From contig JAFSRT010000001.1 in the NCBI GenBank assembly GCA_017445995.1, positions 1 to 34,926 of the forward strand: a DNA stretch of 34,926 nucleotides, in the 5' to 3' direction. The notes under the pieces are model-generated. The model searched no databases, was not told the origin of the DNA, and was given only the letters and a program-made list of their open reading frames with translations. Both the position numbers and the translations under genes were made by a program. This DNA comes from Clostridia bacterium. Lineage in GTDB: Bacteria > Bacillota > Clostridia > Christensenellales > Borkfalkiaceae. Positions 7,323-16,115 of the stretch are shown one piece after another (the stretch's first letter is position 1; each line of letters opens with the position of its first letter).

Positions 7323-8414
7323 ATGTTAAAAGAAGGCGAAATAAGAATACCGTCGGGCTGTGCCATTGCGGGCGTTATTTCAAAAGAAGGAAAGAATATC
7401 AACGGAAAAATTATTGTTGACTCAATGACCGTTATGCACGAAAGGTCTAACGGGCTTGGCGGTGGGTTTGCCGGATACGGTATTTATCCCGAATATAAAG
7501 ACTACTATGCTTTCCACCTTTTTTACGACGGTAAAGAAGCGAAGGAAGTATGTGAAAAGTATCTCGATAAAAAGTTTGAAATAATTAACTTGTCGAAGAT
7601 ACCCGTAAGAAAAACCCCGAAGATAACCGACGAACCGCTTATCTGGCGTTATTTCGTTATGCCTAATCATAACCTTTTAAGGGACAGCCAGTTAGACGAA
7701 AAGGAATACGTAAGCAGATGCATTATATATATAAATACCGAAATAAAGGGCGCGTACGTATTCAGCAGCGGTAAAAATATGGGCTGTTTTAAGGGCGTAG
7801 GTTTCCCCGAAGATATCGGCGATTACTTTATGCTTGAAAATTATAACGGTTATTTATGGACGGCGCACGGCAGATACCCGACGAATACCCCCGGTTGGTG
7901 GGGCGGGGCGCACCCGTTTTCCTTTTTAGATACGTCGGTCGTCCATAACGGCGAAATATCATCTTACGACGCAAACAGGCGTTATATAGAAATGTTCGGG
8001 TATAAATGCAACCTTTTAACGGATACCGAAGTTATCGCGTATATCATAGATTTTCTGTCGAGAAAGAAAGGGCTTACGATGGAAGAAATTTCACTCGTTA
8101 TATCCGCACCGTTCTGGCAGACGATAGATAAGGCGGATACGGAAAAGAAAGAACTCTGCGAGTATTTAAGAAAAGAGTTTCCGAGTCTTTTAATTACAGG
8201 TCCGTTCTCGATATTAGTAGGTTTCGACGGCGGGGTAATGGCGTTGAACGACAGGCTTAAACTCCGTTCAATGGTAGTCGGCGAAAAAGACGATAAAGTA
8301 TATTTCGCAAGCGAAGAGTGCGCGATAAGAAAAATGGAAGAAAACGTAGAGAATATCTGGTCGCCGAAAGGCGGTGAACCCGTTGTGGTTACGGTGAATA
8401 AGGAGAAATTATGA
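7323..8414 (+). CDS. Glutamate synthase, class II glutamine amidotransferase subunit (split type)
   Basis: A 363-residue protein corresponding to the N-terminal domain of the large glutamate synthase subunit. It releases ammonia from glutamine. The likely nucleophile is Cys13 in SGCAIAGV, preceded by a 12-residue propeptide that would have to be removed. WTAHGRYPTNTPGWWGGAHPF (a block split here over two substrate loops) and HNGEISSYDANRRY are typical of the family. The start is ATG at 7323 with AGGAG upstream. It overlaps the next gene by four bases (ATGA), which suggests translational coupling and 1:1 assembly with the FMN subunit. It is the first gene of the rightward nitrogen operon. The split arrangement resembles archaeal GOGAT and the rhizobial GlxBCD set. 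Confidence 0.88.
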   Translation: MLKEGEIRIPSGCAIAGVISKEGKNINGKIIVDSMTVMHERSNGLGGGFAGYGIYPEYKDYYAFHLFYDGKEAKEVCEKYLDKKFEIINLSKIPVRKTPKITDEPLIWRYFVMPNHNLLRDSQLDEKEYVSRCIIYINTEIKGAYVFSSGKNMGCFKGVGFPEDIGDYFMLENYNGYLWTAHGRYPTNTPGWWGGAHPFSFLDTSVVHNGEISSYDANRRYIEMFGYKCNLLTDTEVIAYIIDFLSRKKGLTMEEISLVISAPFWQTIDKADTEKKELCEYLRKEFPSLLITGPFSILVGFDGGVMALNDRLKLRSMVVGEKDDKVYFASEECAIRKMEENVENIWSPKGGEPVVVTVNKEKL

Positions 8415-9916
8415 ATTATCAGTATGCAGAATTCGAAGTGGTCAGAAACGACGACAGATGTATAAGGTGTCGCGTGTGCGAAAGACAATGCGCCAACGAA
8501 GTGCATAAATTAGTAGAAACGAAAAAGGGCAACTTTATGATTTCCGACGAAACGAAATGCGTAGACTGTCATAGATGCGTAAGCCTTTGCCCGACGAGAG
8601 CGTTAAAAATCGTTAAATCGGACTTGACTTTCAGGAAGAACGACAACTGGCACGAAAGCAACATTAAAGAGATATATAAACAGGCGGAGACGGGCGGAGT
8701 ACTGTTATCTTCTATGGGCAACCCCGAAAACTTCCCCGTTTATTTCGATAAGATTTTAATAAACGCGTCGCAGGTTACTAACCCGTCTATCGACCCGCTT
8801 CGCGAACCTATGGAAACGAAGGTAAGTTTAGGAAAGAGAAATCACGGTATAAAAAGGGATAAGGACGGAAAAATCGTGCCGCAAAAATATCCTTCCCTTG
8901 AACTTAACCTGCCGATAATGTTTTCCGCAATGAGTTACGGGTCGATAAGTTATAACGCGCACGAAAGCCTTGCCCGTGCGGCACGGGAATTAGGCACTTA
9001 CTATAATACGGGCGAAGGCGGATTGCACCAAGACTTCTATAAGTACGGCAAGAACACTATCGTTCAGGTCGCGTCGGGCAGATTCGGCGTGTTCGAAGAC
9101 TATCTTGAAACGGGTTCGGCAATCGAAATCAAAATGGGACAGGGTGCAAAGCCGGGGATAGGCGGACACTTACCTGGGGAAAAGATTACGGAAGACGTTT
9201 CAAAAACCCGTATGATACCGGTAGGTAGCGATGCCATTTCACCCGCGCCACACCACGACATTTATTCTATCGAAGATTTAAGGCAGTTGGTTTTCTCGCT
9301 TAAAGAAGCGACGAACTATAAAAAACCGATAATAGTCAAGGTGGCGGCGGTACATAACATTTCCGCTATCGCAAGCGGGATAGCGAGAAGCGGCGCGGAC
9401 ATTATCGCAATAGACGGTTTCCGTGGCGGAACGGGTGCGGCACCGACGAGAATAAGGGACAACGTCGGTATTCCGATAGAACTTGCGTTGGCGTCGGTTG
9501 ACAGCAGGCTTCGTGAAGAAGGTATAAGAGATAACGTTTCGCTCGTGGTCGGCGGGTCGATAAGGTCGAGTGCCGATATCGTTAAAGCGATAGCGTTAGG
9601 CGCGGACGCGGTGTATATAGCCACGTCGGCACTTATCGCACTCGGCTGTCATTTATGCAGAACCTGTCAGGCGGGCAAGTGCAACTGGGGTATAGCGACG
9701 CAAGTACCAGAACTCGTAAAGCGGTTAAATCCCGATATAGGCAGTAAAAAACTCGTAAACCTTCTTACCGCTTGGAACAGGGAAATAAAAGAACTTATGG
9801 GCGGTATGGGTATCAACTCTATCGAAGCGTTAAGGGGAAACAGGCTTATGTTAAGGGGCGTAGGCTTAACGCAGAAGGAACTCGATATTTTAGGCATCAA
9901 ACACGCAGGGGAATAA
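8411..9916 (+). CDS. Glutamate synthase, Fe-S and FMN synthase subunit (archaeal type)
   Basis: A 501-residue catalytic subunit that would combine 2-oxoglutarate with ammonia and reduce the product to glutamate. The N-terminus is a two-cluster [4Fe-4S] ferredoxin domain (C17, C20, C23, C27 and C50, C53, C56, C60). The rest is the FMN-binding synthase barrel, with GGLHQDFYKYG, KMGQGAKPGIGGHLPG, SPAPHHDIYSIEDL and FRGGTGAAPT. A C-terminal Cys cluster (CHLCRTCQAGKC) matches the 3Fe-4S site of glutamate synthases. The N-terminal ferredoxin fusion is the hallmark of the archaeal-type enzyme and suggests electrons arrive through the ferredoxin and FAD subunits encoded next to it. It is coupled by overlap to the amidotransferase gene and followed after 10 bases by the ferredoxin gene. 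Confidence 0.92.
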   Translation: MNYQYAEFEVVRNDDRCIRCRVCERQCANEVHKLVETKKGNFMISDETKCVDCHRCVSLCPTRALKIVKSDLTFRKNDNWHESNIKEIYKQAETGGVLLSSMGNPENFPVYFDKILINASQVTNPSIDPLREPMETKVSLGKRNHGIKRDKDGKIVPQKYPSLELNLPIMFSAMSYGSISYNAHESLARAARELGTYYNTGEGGLHQDFYKYGKNTIVQVASGRFGVFEDYLETGSAIEIKMGQGAKPGIGGHLPGEKITEDVSKTRMIPVGSDAISPAPHHDIYSIEDLRQLVFSLKEATNYKKPIIVKVAAVHNISAIASGIARSGADIIAIDGFRGGTGAAPTRIRDNVGIPIELALASVDSRLREEGIRDNVSLVVGGSIRSSADIVKAIALGADAVYIATSALIALGCHLCRTCQAGKCNWGIATQVPELVKRLNPDIGSKKLVNLLTAWNREIKELMGGMGINSIEALRGNRLMLRGVGLTQKELDILGIKHAGE

Positions 9917-9926
9917 AGGTGAAAAA

Positions 9927-10355
9927 ATGAAAAGAGTTTACGTAAACGAAAAATGGTGTTTAGGTTGTCATCTGTGCGAATATAACTGTGCTTACGCAAA
10001 CGTGGGCGGAATAAATATGTATTTATCGCTAAAAGATAAAAAGATTTCGCCGAACGTCCGTATCGAAGAAAAAGATAATATTACCTATGCGGTTGCGTGC
10101 AGGCATTGTTCCGACCCGATTTGTCTTAAAAGTTGCATAGCGGGTGCGATTTCGCAGGAAGACGGCGTTATAAAAATCAATAAGGATAAATGCGTCGGGT
10201 GTCATACCTGTATACTCGTTTGTCCTTACGGCGTGTTGCATTTAACCGACAACGGGGTAATGCAAAAATGCGAACTGTGTACCAACAACGGCAGTAAAAC
10301 CCCCGCTTGCGTTAAAGGTTGCCCGAATAACGCGATAGTTTTTATGGAGAAGTAA
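9927..10355 (+). CDS. Polyferredoxin-like electron carrier for glutamate synthase
   Basis: A 142-residue soluble iron-sulfur protein with four cysteine groups: CLGCHLCEYNC near residue 11, CRHCSDPICLKSC near 55, CVGCHTCILVC near 90 and CELC...CVKGC near 113. The pattern is that of the HycB/CooF/DmsB-type four-cluster electron-transfer subunits. Its position between the FMN subunit and a flavin oxidoreductase, with gaps of 10 and 1 base, implies that it passes electrons between them. It has its own ribosome binding site (AAAGGTG) before the ATG. There is no signal peptide, so it is cytosolic. The partner assignment is inferred from gene order. Confidence 0.85.
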   Translation: MKRVYVNEKWCLGCHLCEYNCAYANVGGINMYLSLKDKKISPNVRIEEKDNITYAVACRHCSDPICLKSCIAGAISQEDGVIKINKDKCVGCHTCILVCPYGVLHLTDNGVMQKCELCTNNGSKTPACVKGCPNNAIVFMEK

Positions 10356-10356
10356 T

Positions 10357-11580
10357 ATGAATTACGTAATAATAGGCAATTCCGTGTGCGGTATCGCAAC
10401 GGTGGAAGGTATAAGAAAACTCGATAAAAAAGGCAAGATAACGCTTATCGGTAACGAAAAATATAAAGCGTATTCCCGCCCGCTTATATCGTATCTTATT
10501 GAAGGAAAAACCGACTTAAATAAAATAAATTACAGGTCGGACGAGTTTTACGAAGAGAATAAAGTGCATACGGTTTTCGGCAAAAAGGTAGTTAAAATCG
10601 ATAATGACGAAAAAAAGGTCGTTTTAGATAACGGCAAAGAAATCTTTTTCGATAAACTTATGGTCGCAACGGGTTCAAAGCCGTTTATTCCGCCGATTGC
10701 GGGCTACGAAACGGTTAAAAACAAAACGTCCTTTATGACGATTGACGACGCGAAGTATCTTATGGAACATATCGATATAAGTAAAAACGTTCTCATTATG
10801 GGGGCAGGGCTAATTGGTCTTAAATGTGCCGAGTGCCTGTTGGGAAAGGTTAAATTCATTTCCGTCGTCGATTTGGCGGACAGAGTTTTGCCGAGTATTC
10901 TGAAAAAAGAAGAAGCAAAATCCGTTCAGGACGTTTTGGAAGAAAAAGGCGTGAAGTTTTATCTTGAAAACTCCGTCGCAAGTTTTGAAAAGAACGTCGC
11001 CTTTTTAAAAGACGAACAGGTTTTGCCGTTCGATATTTTAGTTACGGCGGTAGGGGTAAGACCCAACGTAGAACTCGTTAAAGAAATCGGGGGAGTGGTC
11101 AATCGGGGTATAGTAATTAACGACAAGTGCGAAACGAGTTTGAAAGATATTTATGCAGGTGGCGACTGTGCCGAAACTTTCGATATATCTTTCGGGGATA
11201 AAAGGGTGCTTGCAATACTTCCGAACGCATATTTAGAAGGCGAAACGGCAGGTGAAAATATGGCGGGCGGAAACAAGACCTTCGATAACGCAATCCCTAT
11301 GAACAGTATAGGCTTTTTCGGGTTTCATATAATAAGTGCGGGAACTTACGATGGCGAAAAAATCGCGATAGAAGAAGACGGGAACAAGCGTATATTTTAC
11401 GTTAAAGACGACTTGTTAAAAGGCTATATGCTTATAGGAAAAGTCGATAAAGCGGGCATTTATACAAGCCTTATAAGAAACAAAACCAAACTATCGACGA
11501 TAGATTTTAACGCGATAATAAAAGAGCCGTCTTTAATATGTTTCGATAAGAAAAGAAGAGACGAAATATTGACGAATTAG
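10357..11580 (+). CDS. FAD/NAD(P)-dependent oxidoreductase of the glutamate synthase cluster
   Basis: A 407-residue pyridine-nucleotide-disulfide-type flavoprotein. It has an N-terminal FAD fold (IIGNSVCGIA), a second nucleotide-binding fold GAGLIGLKCAE near residue 149 for NAD(P)H, and the C-terminal FAD contact IYAGGDCAE near 266. It resembles rubredoxin or ferredoxin reductases and NADH oxidases and lacks a redox-active CxxxxC pair. Placed one base after the ferredoxin gene, it probably oxidises NAD(P)H and feeds the Fe-S subunits, replacing the GltD subunit of bacterial glutamate synthase. The electron donor cannot be read from the sequence. Confidence 0.82.
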   Translation: MNYVIIGNSVCGIATVEGIRKLDKKGKITLIGNEKYKAYSRPLISYLIEGKTDLNKINYRSDEFYEENKVHTVFGKKVVKIDNDEKKVVLDNGKEIFFDKLMVATGSKPFIPPIAGYETVKNKTSFMTIDDAKYLMEHIDISKNVLIMGAGLIGLKCAECLLGKVKFISVVDLADRVLPSILKKEEAKSVQDVLEEKGVKFYLENSVASFEKNVAFLKDEQVLPFDILVTAVGVRPNVELVKEIGGVVNRGIVINDKCETSLKDIYAGGDCAETFDISFGDKRVLAILPNAYLEGETAGENMAGGNKTFDNAIPMNSIGFFGFHIISAGTYDGEKIAIEEDGNKRIFYVKDDLLKGYMLIGKVDKAGIYTSLIRNKTKLSTIDFNAIIKEPSLICFDKKRRDEILTN

Positions 11581-11590
11581 GAGAAAAAGT

Positions 11591-12304
11591 ATGGAAATTA
11601 TAGACGCGAAAAACATTGATTTTCAGGACTTAAATAAAATTATAAAAGAAAAAACCGAAGTGGAAATCATAAATTGTGATGGACAAAGGTTTATAGGTAG
11701 TGGTACAATAGATAAAAAGATTGTAGTAAAGGGCGTTCCGGGAAACGCACTCGGTGCGTATATGAGCGGGTCGACCGTTTCGGTTTTCGGCAACGCGCAG
11801 GACGCTGTCGGTGACACGATGAACGACGGCAAAATAATCGTTCACGGCAACTGTGGGGACGCGGTCGGATACGCAATGCGTGGCGGAAAGATTTTTATAA
11901 AGGGTAAAGCGGGGTATCGTGTAGGTATCCACATAAAAGAGTATAAAGATAAAAAGCCCGTTATTATAATCGGCGAGAACGCAGGGTCGTTTTTAGGCGA
12001 ATATCAGGCGGGCGGACTTATAGTCGTTTTGAACCTTAAAGGCGAAGAAGCGGTCGGCGATTTCTGCGGAACGGGTATGCACGGCGGTAAAATCTTTTTA
12101 AGAACCGATAATCCCCCGAAAGACTTGCCGAAGCAAGTCAATCTGTTTAAGGCGACAAAAACTGATTTAGAAGAAATAAAAGATTATTTAGACGAATACT
12201 GTCAGGATTTCGGGTTAAAGTTAAGCGACGTTATTCTCGGCACGTTTTACGTTTTAACGCCTAACTCGGCAAATCCTTATAAACAACTTTACGTAAGGAA
12301 CTGA
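11591..12304 (+). CDS. Glutamate synthase GXGXG-domain subunit
   Basis: A 237-residue protein corresponding to the C-terminal beta-helix domain of the large glutamate synthase subunit, here as a separate polypeptide. The signature is a run of G-x-x-G-x-x-x-G turns (GNAQDAVGDTMNDGKIIVHG, GDAVGYAMRGGKIFIKG, GTGMHGGKIFLR). In the fused enzyme this domain is structural and helps organise the ammonia tunnel. Its ribosome binding site AGGAG overlaps the stop codon of the FAD gene. It is the last of five consecutive genes that together make a complete split enzyme. A formylmethanofuran dehydrogenase subunit C-like role is a weaker alternative because no other gene of that pathway is present. Confidence 0.85.
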   Translation: MEIIDAKNIDFQDLNKIIKEKTEVEIINCDGQRFIGSGTIDKKIVVKGVPGNALGAYMSGSTVSVFGNAQDAVGDTMNDGKIIVHGNCGDAVGYAMRGGKIFIKGKAGYRVGIHIKEYKDKKPVIIIGENAGSFLGEYQAGGLIVVLNLKGEEAVGDFCGTGMHGGKIFLRTDNPPKDLPKQVNLFKATKTDLEEIKDYLDEYCQDFGLKLSDVILGTFYVLTPNSANPYKQLYVRN

Positions 12305-12305
12305 A

Positions 12306-13145
12306 ATGAAAATCAAGTTTACCAAAATGCAGGGGATAGGCAACGACTATATCTATTTCGACTGTATGAAAAACGATTTATTAGGTTTTGAAAAGTTTGC
12401 CGAAAAACTATCCGACAGGCATTTCGGTATCGGTGGGGACGGAATAGTTTTAATTAAAAAAAGCGACGTTGCCGACGCGAAAATGCAGATGTTTAACGCG
12501 GACGGTAGCGAAGGAAAAATGTGCGGGAACGCCATCCGTTGCGTGGGCAAGTATCTGTTCGATAACGGCTATACCGATAAAAAAGAAATAGACGTTGAAA
12601 CGCTATCCGGTATAAAACACCTATTATTAAGCATTAAAGGGAACAGTGTCGATTGCGTAAGCGTCGATATGGGAACGCCCGTTTTTAAAAGTTCTTTAAT
12701 CCCCGTTGCGGTAAAAGAAGAAACGGTTATCGATAAAAAGGCAGTTATCGGCGGGAAAGAATATTTAATAAACTGCGTTTCTATGGGCAATCCGCATTGC
12801 GTCGTTTTTGTGGATAATCTCGATTTCGACATAAGTAAAATAGGTCCGCTTTTTGAAAACGACCCGCTGTTTCCCGACAGGGTTAATACCGAGTTCGTTA
12901 AGGTTATAAGTAATAACCGTTTACAAATGCGCGTTTGGGAAAGGGGGAGCGGAGAAACTCTCGCTTGCGGAACGGGTGCTTGTGCCGTCGGTTGCGTAGC
13001 CGTGAAAAAAGGCGTATGTAGTGAAGGCGAAATAACGGTTGAACTTTTAGGCGGGGAACTTATTATAACGGTTAAAGATGATAAAGTCATAATGACGGGC
13101 AAAGCGGAAGTTTCTTTTGAAGGGGAAATAGAATTAGATGTTTAA
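12306..13145 (+). CDS. dapF: Diaminopimelate epimerase
   Basis: A 279-residue cytosolic enzyme that interconverts LL- and meso-diaminopimelate for lysine and peptidoglycan synthesis. The two catalytic cysteines of this cofactor-free racemase are seen as C73 (EGKMCGNAIRC) and C221 (GETLACGTGACA). The length is normal. It begins one base after the GXGXG gene and its end overlaps the aminotransferase gene by eight bases, so it is embedded in the nitrogen operon. The pairing with the next gene makes the diaminopimelate aminotransferase route of lysine biosynthesis likely. Confidence 0.95.
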   Translation: MKIKFTKMQGIGNDYIYFDCMKNDLLGFEKFAEKLSDRHFGIGGDGIVLIKKSDVADAKMQMFNADGSEGKMCGNAIRCVGKYLFDNGYTDKKEIDVETLSGIKHLLLSIKGNSVDCVSVDMGTPVFKSSLIPVAVKEETVIDKKAVIGGKEYLINCVSMGNPHCVVFVDNLDFDISKIGPLFENDPLFPDRVNTEFVKVISNNRLQMRVWERGSGETLACGTGACAVGCVAVKKGVCSEGEITVELLGGELIITVKDDKVIMTGKAEVSFEGEIELDV

Positions 13146-14334
13146 AATAAACGACAATTACTTAAAATTAGAAAAGAACTATCTTTTCTCGCTTATTGCG
13201 TCGAAAACGAAAGAATACTTAAAGGAAAATCCCGACGTAAAACTACTTAAAATGGGGATAGGCGACGTTACCTTACCGCTTCCGAAGGCGGTAGTTTCGG
13301 CGCTTAATAAAGCCGTTTTTGAAATGTCGAAAAAAGAAACCTTCCGCGGATACGGGCCCGAACAGGGTTATCCGTTTTTAAGGCGGGCGATAAAGGGTTA
13401 TTACGCCGAAAAAGGCGTTAATATAGAAGAAGACGAAATATTCGTTTCCGACGGCGCGAAGTCCGACCTTGGAAATATTCTCGATATATTAGGAAAAGAC
13501 AACAGCGTGTTAATTCCCGACCCCGTGTATCCCGTTTACGTCGATACCAACGTTATGCAAGGAAGGAAAATCGTCTTTTTAGACGCAAATGAAGAAAACG
13601 GGTTTTTACCGCTTCCCAACGAAAAATTAAGGGCGGATATAATCTATATTTGTTCGCCGAATAACCCGACGGGTGCGACTTACAATAGAGAACAGTTAAA
13701 AAAATGGGTAGATTTTGCACTCGAAGAAAAAAGTTTAATACTTTTCGACAGTGCATACGAACGCTTTATTGAAGATAAGGACGTGCCGAAATCGGTTTAC
13801 GAAATAGACGGTGCGAAAAAATGTGCGATAGAGTTTTGTTCCTTTTCAAAGACGGCGGGTTTTACGGGGGTAAGGTGCGGATATACCGTCGTTCCCAAAG
13901 AATTAAGTGTCGACGACGTTTTATTAAAAGATTTATGGCTACGCCGACAGACCACCAAGTTTAACGGCGTGTCGTATATCGTCCAACGCGGTGCGGAAGC
14001 GGTGTTTTCAGAAGACGGGCGAAAGCAAGTCGATAACAATATGGCCTATTATAAGAAGAACGCAAAAATCATTATGAAAGGGCTTAAAGAGTGCGGAATA
14101 TCTTATACGGGCGGTAAGAATTCGCCCTATATCTGGCTTAACTGCCCGAAGGGAAAAGACAGTTGGGAGTTTTTCGATTTAATGCTTAAAAAAGCGCACG
14201 TCGTAGGAACGCCGGGTAGCGGTTTCGGTAAAAACGGTAAAAACTGTTTCAGGCTGACCGCGTTTTCCGACAGAGAATCGACCGAACTTGCAACGGAAAA
14301 AATAAAAGAACTTATAAATAAGGAGTTTTTATGA
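13138..14334 (+). CDS. dapL: LL-diaminopimelate aminotransferase
   Basis: A 398-residue class I/II PLP aminotransferase that converts tetrahydrodipicolinate directly to LL-diaminopimelate using glutamate as amino donor. Features are the N-terminal KMGIGDVTLPLP block typical of this enzyme, GYGPEQGYPFLR, PNNPTGA near 175, and the PLP lysine K238 in SFSKTAGFTG. It overlaps dapF at its 5' end and glnA by four bases at its 3' end, so the three are probably translated together. The use of glutamate as donor explains the company of glutamate synthase. A generic aspartate aminotransferase is less likely given the neighbouring dapF. Confidence 0.93.
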   Translation: MFKINDNYLKLEKNYLFSLIASKTKEYLKENPDVKLLKMGIGDVTLPLPKAVVSALNKAVFEMSKKETFRGYGPEQGYPFLRRAIKGYYAEKGVNIEEDEIFVSDGAKSDLGNILDILGKDNSVLIPDPVYPVYVDTNVMQGRKIVFLDANEENGFLPLPNEKLRADIIYICSPNNPTGATYNREQLKKWVDFALEEKSLILFDSAYERFIEDKDVPKSVYEIDGAKKCAIEFCSFSKTAGFTGVRCGYTVVPKELSVDDVLLKDLWLRRQTTKFNGVSYIVQRGAEAVFSEDGRKQVDNNMAYYKKNAKIIMKGLKECGISYTGGKNSPYIWLNCPKGKDSWEFFDLMLKKAHVVGTPGSGFGKNGKNCFRLTAFSDRESTELATEKIKELINKEFL

Positions 14335-15491
14335 AAAATACAATTAAAGACGTTATGGAATACGTAAAGGAAGAAGACGTTAAGTTCGTCCGACTTGCCT
14401 TTTGCGATTTAAAAGGCAATTTAAGAAACTGTGCCATAAACGCCGACGAATTAGAAAGCGCATTTATAAACGGCGTTTCTTTCGACGGTTCGGCAATAGA
14501 CGGTTTTTTATCGCCCGAAAAGTCGGACTTAATACTGTTTCCCGACCCTACTACGTTAACTCTTCTGCCGTGGCGACCTTCACGGGGCAAAGTAGTAAGG
14601 TTGTTTTGCGATATAAAATATATCGACGGAACGCCTTTTGAAAAAGATTCCCGTGCGGAACTCATTAAAGCGATAAACTACGCAAAGGATAACGGAATAA
14701 CCTGCGACTTCGGTGCGGAGTTCGAGTTCTACTTATTTAAGTTAGACGAAAACGGCGAAAAAACGAATATTCCTGCCGACTTCGGCGGATACATGGACGT
14801 TGCGCCCCTCGATAAGTGCGAAAACGTAAGGCGCGAAATCTGCCTTACGATAGAAGAAATGGGTTTACTCGTCGAGAGAAGCCACCACGAAGAAGGGCCG
14901 GGGCAGAACGAAATCGACTTTAAGTATTCCGACGCGTTGACTTCTGCCGACCAGTCGGTAATCTTTAAGAACGCAACGGAAACGATTGCCGATAAAAACG
15001 GGCTGTGGGCAACTTTTGAGCCGAAACCTATAAAAGACGCAAGCGGAAGCGGTGTTCACATCAACGTTTCGGTAAAAGAAAAGAACGGAAAAGACGTTTT
15101 CGAAAGTTTTGTTGCGGGCGTTTTGGATAAAGCAAGGGATATAACGGCAATTTGCAACCCTACGGAGAGTTCTTATTCTCGGCTTGGTAAACTTAAAGCC
15201 CCGAAAGAGATATTTGCGGGCGAATCAAATAGAAACGCGCTGATTAGAATCCCTGCGACGAAGGAAAATAAGCGTTTGGAACTTCGTTCGCCGGATGGAA
15301 ACGCAAACATTTATCTTGCCTACGCGCTGATAATCTACGCGGGCGTTGAAGGCGTTATTAAAAATATGAAGGCGGATAATTTGCAAAAATTAGAATTGCC
15401 GACTTCTTTTAAAGAAGCCAAAGAGATATTTAATAACAGCGATTTTATCAAAAAATATTTAAGTAGCGAAATAATTAAGAGTATAAAATAA
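14331..15491 (+). CDS. glnA: Short GlnA-like glutamine synthetase with an altered catalytic flap
   Basis: A 386-residue member of the type I glutamine synthetase family (usual length about 440). Conserved active-site elements are the FDGS loop (51-54), metal glutamates E130 and E132 (EFEF), the GPGQNEIDFKYSDAL block (E194), H243 in GSGVHINVS, R300 in NRNALIRIP and R318 in RLELRSPD. The flap that normally reads LVPGYEAP and carries the ammonium-deprotonating glutamate reads LGKLKAP, with Lys289 at the expected Glu. The C-terminal tail is about 40-50 residues shorter than usual. The ATGA overlap couples it to dapL, and an ANTAR regulator follows after 14 bases. It may be a catalytically altered enzyme or a glutamine sensor working with that regulator; that role is inference. 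Confidence 0.85.
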   Translation: MKNTIKDVMEYVKEEDVKFVRLAFCDLKGNLRNCAINADELESAFINGVSFDGSAIDGFLSPEKSDLILFPDPTTLTLLPWRPSRGKVVRLFCDIKYIDGTPFEKDSRAELIKAINYAKDNGITCDFGAEFEFYLFKLDENGEKTNIPADFGGYMDVAPLDKCENVRREICLTIEEMGLLVERSHHEEGPGQNEIDFKYSDALTSADQSVIFKNATETIADKNGLWATFEPKPIKDASGSGVHINVSVKEKNGKDVFESFVAGVLDKARDITAICNPTESSYSRLGKLKAPKEIFAGESNRNALIRIPATKENKRLELRSPDGNANIYLAYALIIYAGVEGVIKNMKADNLQKLELPTSFKEAKEIFNNSDFIKKYLSSEIIKSIK

Positions 15492-15505
15492 ATTATCATA
15501 AAAAG

Positions 15506-16084
15506 ATGTTATTTGACGGAAGAAGAGAAGTTTTAATCGTTTCTTCGTCTGAAAAGGCAGTAGATTTTATTAAATCGAAAATGAGTGAGAACTATTACTT
15601 AGAGTGCGTAAAATCCGGAACGGACGCAAGGCAACTTCTAATTGATAGGGATTACGACATAGTAATAATCAACTGCCCGTTAAAAGACGAGTTCGGGTTA
15701 GACTTGGCGGAAAATATAATAAAAGACAGTTATGCCGGCGTTATGGTACTCGTTTCTGCGGACGTTTTCGACAGCGTCTCTTTCAGCATGGAAAAAATCG
15801 GTATATACTGCTTATCAAAACCTCTTTCGTCAAGCACGTTTATTCAGGGTTTAACCTTAACTAACGCGACCTATTCCCGCCTTAAAGGTTTAATAAATAA
15901 GACGGAAAGCCTTAAAGAAAAAATGGAAGAGATAAGGCTTGTAGGCAGGGCGAAACTGCTTTTGATTACAAATCTTTCGCTGACGGAAGACGAAGCGCAT
16001 AAATACGTTGAAAAACAAGCGATGGACAGGTGTGTTAAAAAGACCGTTATCGCAAACGAAATTATAAAAAAATATAACGATTAG
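15506..16084 (+). CDS. ANTAR-domain antiterminator with a degenerate receiver domain
   Basis: A 192-residue RNA-binding regulator. Residues 1-120 fold like a response-regulator receiver (VLIVSSSEKAVDFI, then DIVIINCPLKDEFG). The phosphoacceptor position is Asn56 instead of Asp, so classical phosphorylation is unlikely. A helical linker leads to the ANTAR domain at about 140-190, with the typical pattern RAKLLLITNLSLTEDEAH. ANTAR proteins stabilise paired hexaloop hairpins and prevent terminator formation. Two candidate hexaloop/terminator leaders are present at the divergent promoters of this locus (7061-7101 and 7232-7278). It follows glnA by 14 bases and has a poor ribosome binding site, so it probably depends on read-through from glnA. 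It resembles the NitR-like regulators found beside glnA in Clostridia. Confidence 0.9.
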   Translation: MLFDGRREVLIVSSSEKAVDFIKSKMSENYYLECVKSGTDARQLLIDRDYDIVIINCPLKDEFGLDLAENIIKDSYAGVMVLVSADVFDSVSFSMEKIGIYCLSKPLSSSTFIQGLTLTNATYSRLKGLINKTESLKEKMEEIRLVGRAKLLLITNLSLTEDEAHKYVEKQAMDRCVKKTVIANEIIKKYND

Positions 16085-16115
16085 ATAAAAAACTCAAAAA
16101 AGGTTAGGTAGTATT

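Noticed and set aside
7982..8506. 174-codon minus-strand frame across the amidotransferase/FMN subunit junction
   Set aside because: Antisense shadow of two certain genes.
12569..13102. Long antisense frame of 177 codons inside dapF
   Set aside because: Shadow of a well-supported gene on the other strand; the protein is Ser/Thr/Pro-rich with no motif, as expected for antisense translation.
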